Positions 1-5,529 of a DNA stretch of 7,394 nt are shown piece by piece. Within the stretch, counting starts at the first letter, position 1; each line of letters begins with the position of its first letter. The stretch comes from CAYVSF01 sp046482855 (GTDB lineage Bacteria > Bacteroidota > Bacteroidia > Bacteroidales > UBA12077). Below the pieces are notes generated by a model. It was given only the letters and a program-made list of their open reading frames with translations, was not told the origin of the DNA and ran no database searches. Location of the stretch: positions 1 to 7,394 of the forward strand of contig JAWOEH010000137.1 of the NCBI GenBank assembly GCA_046482855.1, read 5' to 3'. The position numbers and the translations under genes were made by a program.

Positions 1-998
1 TCTACTGGATGGTCGGCATGAAAGCGTTTTAGCCGCGCGGCTAAGTCCGCCTCCTGGTCAAGGCTGAACTGTGAAACACACGCCCGCAGGCCTTCACTGT
101 GGTCGCTGCCGGTAATCTGCAGGCTGATGGCACTGATACCGTAGTACAGCAGCTCTTCCACCAGCTCTCCGCCGGAAAAACCGGGATATGAAAAGGTGAA
201 ATAAAAGCCGTCCGCCAGTGGCTGGTCTTCATCGTGATCATAGACAATTTTGAATCCGTTCTCTACCATATGCTTTTTCATAATCCGCGCCCGGGTACCG
301 TATTCCTTTACATTTTCTACAAAGTTGTACGTGCCGTCGTTCACCGCTTTCAGCATCGCTGTTACGCCGTACTGAGCCGAGTGGCTGGTGCCGGCAGTCA
401 GGGTATATAAGGCTCCGTAGATCAGGGAATGACCGAACTTATCGGTGGGATAGTAGCGTGTGAGGTCGGGATAGCGACGGTTGAACAGGGCGTCCGAGAC
501 TAAAATAAGGCCGAGTCGCTCTCCGGCATAGCTGAAAGCCTTAGAGGTTGAGAGCAGCAGTACATAGTTGTCGGTGTAATGGGCCACGGTCGGCTGGTAG
601 GGAGGCTGTCCAGGCTGTGAGTAGTCGTGGCGAAAGTCCATTGCAAAATAGGCCAGGTCCTCGATTACGGTAACATCGTATTTCTTGGAAAGCTCTCCGA
701 TAATCTGCAGCTCCTGCTCGGTGAAGCAAATCCAGGTGGGATTGTTGGGATTGGAGTACATTATAGAGGAGATTTGACCGGTTTGCAGGTAAGACTCCAG
801 TTTCTCCCGCAGTTTCGGGCCGCGGTAGTGATACACATCGAAGCTCTCGTATTCATGGCCAAGTACGTGACACTGCTGTTTCTGTACAGGAAAGCCCGGA
901 TCGATAAACAGGGTTCCCTTGCGGTAATGATTATTCCGGTTTGCCACCAGGAAGGTGGCGAAGCCGCCCTGCATCGAGCCTACCGTCGGCAGACAGGC
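1..998 (-). CDS. PLP-dependent aminotransferase class I/II (partial, both ends missing)
   Basis: Reading the minus strand gives an uninterrupted frame of about 332 codons that leaves the window at position 1. Visible features match fold-type I aminotransferases: PTVGSMQGGFATF near the left of the protein (GSxQG cofactor-phosphate loop), SNPNNPTW (PLP-ring Asn, about 740-757), EDLAYF (Asp/Tyr, about 648-662) and STSKAFSYAGERLG, whose Lys codon at 540-542 should form the Schiff base, followed by the conserved Arg. The C-terminal small domain follows, ending ...RFHADHPV at the window edge. Full-length relatives are roughly 430 residues, so about 90-100 N-terminal residues are absent: an in-frame TGA lies at 1001-999, just upstream of the last recognisable residues (CLPTVGSM), and no start fits. 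The first in-frame ATG, 974-972, is internal to the conserved loop and is not a believable start. The catalytic core is intact, but the gene is probably a 5'-truncated remnant or is broken by an assembly junction. The substrate cannot be told. Confidence 0.85.
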
Positions 999-1017
999 TC
1001 AGGCGAGGTCTTCCCAT

Positions 1018-1033
1018 TCTGCCACAGGGCAGA
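1018..1033. repeat. Hairpin A interrupting the 5S-like element
   Basis: Perfect 6-bp stem TCTGCC/GGCAGA with loop ACAG. It falls where a 5S rRNA would run directly from CCCATTC into CGAACAGAG. Its right arm lies within GGCAGACAGG (1028-1037), a 10-bp direct repeat of 988-997 next to the aminotransferase truncation point. Confidence 0.5.
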
Positions 1034-1077
1034 CAGGTCCGAACAGAGAAGTTAAGCCCACTAGCGCCGATAGCCTG

Positions 1078-1096
1078 TCCCGAACTTGCTTCGGGA
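1078..1096. repeat. Hairpin B interrupting the 5S-like element
   Basis: Perfect 7-bp stem TCCCGAA/TTCGGGA with loop CTTGC, placed between the GCCGAT and GTACTGC blocks of the 5S-like sequence. From memory, TCCCGAA-type palindromes of this kind are common dispersed intergenic elements in Bacteroidetes genomes, so it resembles a small REP-like element. AGCCTGTC at its left edge (1072-1079) is the perfect inverted complement of 992-999. Confidence 0.5.
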
Positions 1097-1125
1097 GTAC
1101 TGCGTAAGCGGGAGAGTAGAGCTTG

Positions 1126-1141
1126 TCCCGTGTAAACGGGA
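1126..1141. repeat. Hairpin C interrupting the 5S-like element
   Basis: Perfect 6-bp stem TCCCGT/ACGGGA closed by GTAA, a GNRA-type tetraloop if transcribed. It separates the GAGTAG block of the 5S-like element from the terminal TCGCCGCC. The preceding CTTGTCCCG is echoed as CTTGTTCCG in two copies of the downstream tandem repeat. Confidence 0.5.
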
Positions 1142-1157
1142 TCGCCGCCCTTTTTAT

Positions 1158-1194
1158 AAAATCCCGATTCTTTTCGAAGAGTCGGGATTTTTTT
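1158..1194 (+). terminator. Strong intrinsic terminator after the 5S-like element
   Basis: The arm from 1158 (AAAATCCCGA) pairs with 1182-1191 (TCGGGATTTT) over 10 bp. The stem continues through a T-G wobble and four further pairs to a TTCG loop at 1173-1176, and ends in a T7 run at 1188-1194. A long stem capped by UUCG with a U tract is a textbook Rho-independent terminator, and its position 8 bp after the 5S-like 3' end suits an rRNA operon end. Confidence 0.85.
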
Positions 1195-1393
1195 GTTTAT
1201 AGCTTTTTGGTCAAGATAAAGGATAAAAGTAAAAAGACTTATTTGTAAGCAACTGTTCAATGTGCATCATCAATGAATCGTATAGCAACTGCTTCGGAGT
1301 TACACAAAGGTCCACGAATTTTTTCACAAAGTAGCACACCGATAAGGTTTGAAGCTATGGAGGTAAAATAGGGGAGAATATGACTTGTTCCGC
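1188..1393. repeat. Tandem repeat unit 1
   Basis: Its T7 start overlaps the U tract of the terminator. It has three heptamers (1215-1235), the shared core (1236-1342), and the tail GGGAGAATA...CTTGTTCCGC, the more diverged of the two 5S-like tails. Confidence 0.8.
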
Positions 1394-1620
1394 TTTTTTT
1401 ATTTACAGCCCTTTTGGAAGATAAAAGATAAAAGATAAAAGTAAAAAGTAAAAAGTAAAAAGACTTACCTGTAAGCAACTGTTCAATGTGCATCATCAAT
1501 GAATCGTATTGCAACTGCTTCGGAGTTACACAAAGTTCCACGAAGTTTTTCACAAAGTACCACAACGATAAGGTTTGAAGCTATGGAGGTAATATAGGGG
1601 GAGAGTAGTACTTGTTCCGC
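1394..1620. repeat. Tandem repeat unit 2
   Basis: The longest copy, with six heptamers. The core is close to unit 1, and its tail GGGAGAGTAG (1599-1608) plus CTTGTTCCG (1611-1619) matches the 5S-like element at 1110-1130 best. Confidence 0.8.
1420..1461. repeat. Heptamer microsatellite (GATAAAA)3(GTAAAAA)3
   Basis: Six consecutive 7-bp units: GATAAAA at 1420, 1427 and 1434, then GTAAAAA at 1441, 1448 and 1455. The equivalent places in the other tandem units hold three (1215-1235) and two (1647-1660) heptamers, so the number has changed since the large unit duplicated. Confidence 0.9.
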
Positions 1621-1768
1621 TTTTTTTGTTTACAACCCTTTAGGAAGATAAAAGTAAAAAGACTTATTTGTAAGCAACTGTTCAATGTGAATCATCAATG
1701 AATCGTATTGCAAATGCTTCGGAGGTACACAAAGTTCCACCACGTTTTTCACAAAGTAGCACAACGAT
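1621..1768. repeat. Tandem repeat unit 3 (truncated)
   Basis: Two heptamers (1647-1660), then the core with more substitutions than the other units. Similarity ends at CACAACGAT (1768), exactly before the part that resembles the 5S tail. From here to the promoter at 1904 the sequence is AT-rich and I see no gene, RNA or repeat in it. Confidence 0.8.
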
Positions 1769-1903
1769 CTGCCTTCATTCCATGATATCAGCTTGTTTAT
1801 CTCGCACCATGTAAATTTTTAATTAATAGTGTATGATTTTTCGTTTAAACTGTTTGGCTATAACTCAACCTCGTTTTTATTGCTTTCATAATCTCATAAA
1901 ACC

Positions 1904-1934
1904 CTTGGAGCCTCTGATTTAATTATTATTTTTG
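1904..1934 (+). promoter_or_regulatory. Bacteroidetes-type promoter for the AGCS transporter
   Basis: TATTTTTG at 1927-1934 matches the -7 consensus TAnnTTTG exactly, and CTTG at 1904-1907 matches the -33 TTTG element in three of four bases with the expected 19-bp gap. Transcription would begin near 1941, leaving a leader of about 45 nt before the ATG at 1988. The leader has no clear Shine-Dalgarno, which is normal for this phylum. Confidence 0.6.
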
Positions 1935-1987
1935 TTAGCTGTTGAAAAACATATGCTAATATTAACCCTTAACCCCCCCAATTGTTT

Positions 1988-3709
1988 ATGCAAGAATTTA
2001 AGCTTTTTCTTGAGAACCTTCATACTTACATAGGAGGTAGTGAATGGTTTGTTTTTCTACTGCTTGGTACGGGCATTTTCTTTACTCTTTACCTGAAGTT
2101 TCCACAAATTCGTTATTTCCGCCATGCCATACGTGTTGTTAAAGGCAAGTATGATAAAAAGGGCGATATAGGAGATGCGACCCATTTTCAGGCGTTAGCA
2201 ACCGCTCTTTCCGGAACCGTCGGCACCGGAAATATTGCAGGCGTCGCTCTGGCCATTCACCTCGGGGGACCAGCGGGTTTGTTCTGGATGCTGATAACGG
2301 CTATGTTGGGTATGACCACCAAATTTGTAGAAGTAACCATCTCGCACAAATATCGCGATCTCTTACCCGATGGCAGTGTTTCAGGTGGTCCCATGTATTA
2401 CATGAAAAAGCGGCTAAATATAAAGCTCAACAATGGCAAAATGATTCGTACAGGCACGGTGTTAGGAGTGTTTTTTGCCTTGGCAACAATTCTGAGTTCC
2501 TTTGGTACCGGTAGTTTGCCACAAATTAACAGCATCTCCAACTCCATCTTTGCTACTTTTGGTATCGACCATATGCTTACCGGTGCAGTTTTAGCTGTTG
2601 CATTGGGTCTTGTAATTATTGGAGGAATAAAACGTATTGCAAAAGTTACTTCACGTTTGGTTCCTGGTATGGCAATTATCTATTTTCTGGGAGCCTTATT
2701 TGTTATTATTACCAATTATCAGGAGATTATTCCCTCTTTCCTCGCCATTTTTAAGGATGCCTTTTCCGGTTCTGCTATGACTGGAGGATTCCTGGGAGCC
2801 AGCTTTGCTTTTGTCTTTAACAGCGGGGTAAACCGAGGGCTTTTCTCCAATGAGGCCGGACAAGGTTCGGCCCCTATTGCACACTCAGCAGCAAAAACAC
2901 AACAACCCGTATCCGAGGGAATGGTAGCTATTCTGGAACCGTTTATCGATACCATTATTATTTGTACCCTTACCGGCTTAGTATTGCTTTCATCGGGTGT
3001 TTGGAACGAAAAATTGCCCAATCAGTTTCAGGATGCCGATATTGAGGTTCTTGCCTTGCATTACGATGAGCAGGTATCGGAGGATAAAAAATTGGTGGCC
3101 GATCACATTAATGGGCGAAAAGATCTTCCTGTATTTACAGGCGAGTTACATGTAGAAGAAGGGCAAATTCAACACGAGGTTACCCTATTGCATGCACGCA
3201 GCGTAGCCGAAGAGGTGATCGTTAGACGCGAAGGACAACCCTATACCGGCGCCGTTATGGTACAAAAAGGGCATATCGACACTTATGGACAAAATGTAAC
3301 CTTTACAGGGAACTCCCTTATTCACAGTGCTCCGCTTACCACTGAGGCTTTTAAGCGAAGCTTCCTGGGCGACTGGGGACAATACATTGTCTCCATTGGC
3401 CTTTTGCTTTTTGCATTTTCTACTGCCATCGCATGGTCTTATTATGGAGGAAGAGCCGTGACATTCCTTTTCGGAACACGGTACGTTATTTTTTATCGAT
3501 TATTTTATGTGGTGGCTTTTTTCTTTGCAGCTTTCACCGATACCACTATCGTGTGGGCACTCTCGTACCTTACTATTGCCTTTATGGCTTTGCCTAACTT
3601 GATAGGTATATTGTTATTACGTAAGGAGATTAAAGGTACCATTAAACAGTATTGGAAAGATTTTAAGAAAGAACATCCCGACGAAAAGATTCCTGAACGG
3701 ATAAAATAG
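1988..3709 (+). CDS. Sodium:alanine/glycine symporter, AGCS family
   Basis: An inner-membrane carrier that takes up alanine or glycine with Na+. The 573-residue product has the family landmarks: SGTVGTGNIAGVALAIHLGGPAGLFWM in the early helices, GGPMYYM, and GLFSNEAGQGSAPIAHSAA. It has roughly ten or eleven hydrophobic segments, as expected for a LeuT-fold AGCS protein. Most members are 450-500 residues; the excess here is a hydrophilic block of about 120 residues (about 340-460) between the helix ending LVLLSSGVW and the helix WGQYIVSIGLLLFAFSTAIAWSYYG. The transport core on both sides is intact. I chose ATG 1988; a TTG two codons upstream (1982) is also open but has nothing to recommend it. 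It has its own upstream promoter and a terminator just after the stop. Alanine versus glycine preference cannot be read from sequence. Confidence 0.93.
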   Translation: MQEFKLFLENLHTYIGGSEWFVFLLLGTGIFFTLYLKFPQIRYFRHAIRVVKGKYDKKGDIGDATHFQALATALSGTVGTGNIAGVALAIHLGGPAGLFWMLITAMLGMTTKFVEVTISHKYRDLLPDGSVSGGPMYYMKKRLNIKLNNGKMIRTGTVLGVFFALATILSSFGTGSLPQINSISNSIFATFGIDHMLTGAVLAVALGLVIIGGIKRIAKVTSRLVPGMAIIYFLGALFVIITNYQEIIPSFLAIFKDAFSGSAMTGGFLGASFAFVFNSGVNRGLFSNEAGQGSAPIAHSAAKTQQPVSEGMVAILEPFIDTIIICTLTGLVLLSSGVWNEKLPNQFQDADIEVLALHYDEQVSEDKKLVADHINGRKDLPVFTGELHVEEGQIQHEVTLLHARSVAEEVIVRREGQPYTGAVMVQKGHIDTYGQNVTFTGNSLIHSAPLTTEAFKRSFLGDWGQYIVSIGLLLFAFSTAIAWSYYGGRAVTFLFGTRYVIFYRLFYVVAFFFAAFTDTTIVWALSYLTIAFMALPNLIGILLLRKEIKGTIKQYWKDFKKEHPDEKIPERIK

Positions 3710-3719
3710 ATTTTTATGG

Positions 3720-3752
3720 AAAAAGGAGAGTTGCGAGGCTCTCCTTTTTTTT
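3720..3752 (+). terminator. Intrinsic terminator after the AGCS gene
   Basis: AAAAAGGAGAG (3720-3730) pairs with CTCTCC plus the first Ts (3739-3749), an 11-bp stem around loop TTGCGAGG, followed by an unbroken T run to 3752. It starts 10 bp after the transporter stop codon and ends only 12 bp before the next start codon. Confidence 0.85.
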
Positions 3753-3764
3753 GTATAGTACAAA

Positions 3765-5426
3765 ATGGAAAAGCTCAAAAGACAACTTCATCGGCTTGAT
3801 AAGCAATCATACGGTGCTTATAAAACATTAAAAGGCACTTATCAATTCCCTGCCTATAGCTTGACTATTCATCATGTTCAGGGTGATCCATTTGCTGCAC
3901 CAAGTGCCTTGAGCCTTACATTCCGGCATCCGTTGGCCGTGCAATTAGCAACAAAGGCTATTCGTAGGGTGGCTGTGTGCGATTTTTTGTTACGGGTATT
4001 AAATCGGCATTTAGCTTCCATGCACACAAAATCGAAAGGCAGCGGAAAAAGTGGCCGCATCGAAATTTTGCAGCCAGGCCAGGAGGTGCTCTTTCAAACA
4101 GCTGTTACCCTGGAGGAAGATGAGATTACGGTAAGGTTTCGTGCCGGACTGCCCGCTTTTGGCAGACGAATTGCCGCGGGTGAAGCCGAGACTTTGTTGT
4201 TCTCTGATCTTCCCAAATGGATAAGTTCCATCTTTGCTGAGGAGCTCAATCGAGAGATATTCCAACAACATGTGGATACCCTTGAAGATGCAGAGGCACT
4301 AAGAGCACAACTGGAAGGGAATAACCTGCTTGCTTTTGTGGCCAATGGCGCCAATCTGGCACGTAGGAGTGGAGCTGATGATCGCCCGCTGGATGAGGGA
4401 GTTCGTTTTCAGTCGCCTGGCTCTCGTGAGGTGACATTTCAACTGCCGCACCAAACCATCACGGGCATGGGCTTTCCCAAAGGCGTGCATTTGATAGTTG
4501 GTGGAGGCTTTCATGGTAAGTCTACGCTGCTCAATGCCTTGCAAAGTGGCGTCTACAATCATGTCCCTGGTGATGGGCGGGAGTTTGTTGTCTCTTCGCC
4601 CAAAGCCCTCAAAGTTCGCTCGGAGGATGGACGACCCGTAACGCGTGTGAATATTTCTGCTTTTATCAATAATTTGCCCGGAGGAAGATCCACAACCGAC
4701 TTTTCAACACCCAATGCCAGTGGCAGTACTTCGCAGGCCGCCAATTTGCTCGAGGGACTGGAAGCCGGAGCCAATATCCTGCTTATGGATGAGGATACAT
4801 CGGCAACCAATTTTATGATTCGGGATATGCGCATGCAAGAGTTGGTGCCCAAGGTTCATGAACCCATAACCCCTTTTTTAGACAAAGTGCGGCAACTCTT
4901 TGATCAACATCAGGTATCCACCATTCTTGTGGTGGGAGGTTCGGGGAGTTACCTGGCCTATGCCGATTTTGTTACCTGTATGATTGCCTACCAACCCCAT
5001 GATTACACGGATAAGGCGAAAGTTGTAGTGGAAAAGCATCATGAGAATCGGCATAACGAAGGAGGAAACGATTTTGGGGCTATTCCCGGGCGAAAATTCA
5101 GTAAGGAATCAGTAGATGCCCGTTTTCGCGGACGTACTAAAATAAGAAACCAGGGATGTGACTACCTGCAATTAGGTAACGAGCAGATAGATCTTAAGTC
5201 CGTTGAGCAGTTGGTACATCCGGCCCAGGTAAATGCTTTAGGGGAAGTACTGGCAATGCTTTCCAGAGATAGTGACCCAATGCTTATCAGCGATTTTGTT
5301 TTTGAAGATGTGGAGAAAAAGTTACTAATGCTGGCCAAACGAGGCAATGGCAACCTGATGGCCTATCGTCCTTTGGAGTTGGCTGCTACCCTGAATCGCT
5401 ACCGACGGTTGGAAGTGGAAAAATAA
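3765..5426 (+). CDS. ABC-class ATPase, PF09818 / MRB1590-like family
   Basis: A soluble 553-residue P-loop ATPase with no membrane segments or signal peptide. The N-terminal ~200 residues (MEKLKRQLHRLDKQSYGAYKTLKG..., with YQFPAYSLTIHHVQGDPFAAPS) match the family's own N-terminal domain. The ATPase core follows: Walker A GGGFHGKST (246-254), an ABC-signature-like SGSTSQA (319-325), Walker B ILLMDE (338-343), and VVGGSGSYLAYAD near 385-400, where the switch region is expected. The C-terminal part contains IDLKSVEQLVHPAQ, typical of the family. Length is normal and all nucleotide-binding motifs are intact. The Trypanosoma mitochondrial protein MRB1590 has this fold and binds RNA, so a nucleic-acid role is plausible, but the bacterial function is unknown. 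The ATG is supported by the conserved N-terminus. No transporter permease is adjacent in the ABC sense; the AGCS carrier upstream is Na+-driven and needs no ATPase. Confidence 0.9.
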   Translation: MEKLKRQLHRLDKQSYGAYKTLKGTYQFPAYSLTIHHVQGDPFAAPSALSLTFRHPLAVQLATKAIRRVAVCDFLLRVLNRHLASMHTKSKGSGKSGRIEILQPGQEVLFQTAVTLEEDEITVRFRAGLPAFGRRIAAGEAETLLFSDLPKWISSIFAEELNREIFQQHVDTLEDAEALRAQLEGNNLLAFVANGANLARRSGADDRPLDEGVRFQSPGSREVTFQLPHQTITGMGFPKGVHLIVGGGFHGKSTLLNALQSGVYNHVPGDGREFVVSSPKALKVRSEDGRPVTRVNISAFINNLPGGRSTTDFSTPNASGSTSQAANLLEGLEAGANILLMDEDTSATNFMIRDMRMQELVPKVHEPITPFLDKVRQLFDQHQVSTILVVGGSGSYLAYADFVTCMIAYQPHDYTDKAKVVVEKHHENRHNEGGNDFGAIPGRKFSKESVDARFRGRTKIRNQGCDYLQLGNEQIDLKSVEQLVHPAQVNALGEVLAMLSRDSDPMLISDFVFEDVEKKLLMLAKRGNGNLMAYRPLELAATLNRYRRLEVEK

Positions 5427-5457
5427 ATACAACAGCCTTTTTTTAACGACAAATGGT

Positions 5458-5465
5458 TATCTTTA
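5458..5465 (+). promoter_or_regulatory. Possible -7 element upstream of the DUF4139 gene
   Basis: TATCTTTA matches the Bacteroidetes -7 consensus TAnnTTTG except at the last base. No good -33 TTTG is present at the right distance; a T run at 5438-5444 is the nearest candidate. It would leave a leader of roughly 60 nt before the ATG at 5530. The 103-bp gap after the ATPase gene shows no hairpin terminator, so read-through from upstream is also possible. Confidence 0.35.
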
Positions 5466-5529
5466 AAATACATTTATTACTCTATTACCTCATGGCTTAA
5501 CACCCTTTTGGTACCCTAAATCAAATCTT

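Larger units (their letters stand above)
1009..1149 (+). rRNA. 5S rRNA-like element, interrupted by hairpins (possible pseudogene)
   Basis: Blocks of a Bacteroidetes-type 5S rRNA occur in the right order: TCTTCCCATTC (1009-1019), a helix III/loop C block beginning CCGAACAGAGAAG (1039-1059), TAGCGCCGAT (1062-1071), GTACTGCGTAA (1097-1107), GCGGGAGAGTAG (1108-1119) and a terminal TCGCCGCC (1142-1149). A strong terminator follows directly, as expected after an rRNA operon. However, the 5' half (helix I and II left strands) is not recognisable: that stretch reads as aminotransferase codons on the other strand. In addition, three hairpin sequences sit between the 5S blocks, at 1018-1033, 1078-1096 and 1126-1141. 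A normal 5S would need these removed, so this is most likely a degenerate or chimeric 5S, or a repeat family derived from one, rather than a working gene. No 23S or 16S sequence is present in the window. Confidence 0.5.
1188..1768. repeat. Three-copy tandem repeat array, ~200-227 bp unit
   Basis: Three head-to-tail copies begin with a T7 tract at 1188, 1394 and 1621. Each continues with a (G)ATAAAA/GTAAAAA heptamer tract, TAAGCAACTGTTCAATGTG (1246, 1472, 1671), a CAATGAATCGTAT block, GCTTCGGAG, and a run of CACAAAG-like heptamers. Copies 1 and 2 go on through GCTATGGAGGTAA to GGGAGA...CTTGTTCCGC; copy 3 stops after CACAACGAT. Anchor-to-anchor distances are 226 and 199 bp, and different numbers of heptamers account for nearly all of the difference. 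No protein-like open frame is preserved across copies. The array fills the gene-free gap between the 5S-like element and the transporter leader. Its origin is unknown; see the finding on its similarity to the 5S 3' end. Confidence 0.9.

Noticed and set aside
954..961. GGTGGCGA, which could pair with the terminal TCGCCGCC of the 5S-like element as helix I
   Set aside because: These bases encode the conserved GFAT part of the aminotransferase GSMQGGFATF loop, and the sequence between here and 1009 does not look like a 5S 5' half. Probably coincidence.
627..1055. Plus-strand open frame of 142 codons
   Set aside because: It runs antisense to the conserved aminotransferase reading frame and into the 5S-like element; a shadow of both.
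1286..1301. Small hairpin AACT-g-C(TTCG)G-AGTT in the tandem repeat core
   Set aside because: Units 1 and 2 can form it, but unit 3 changes both arms (AAAT/AGGT) in a way that breaks the pairing rather than preserving it, so there is no support for a selected RNA structure.
1257..1565. Minus-strand open frame of 102 codons with two similar segments (LCVTPKQLQYDSLMMH and LCNSEAVAIRFIDDAH)
   Set aside because: It lies entirely within repeat units 1 and 2; the internal similarity is the DNA repeat read in two different frames, and it is not preserved in unit 3. No sign of a real protein.
1982..1987. TTG start two codons before the AGCS ATG
   Set aside because: No ribosome binding site favours it and the ATG at 1988 gives a natural family N-terminus.
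4011..4852. Several minus-strand open frames of 60-97 codons
   Set aside because: All are antisense to the well-conserved ATPase gene and have no protein-like features of their own.
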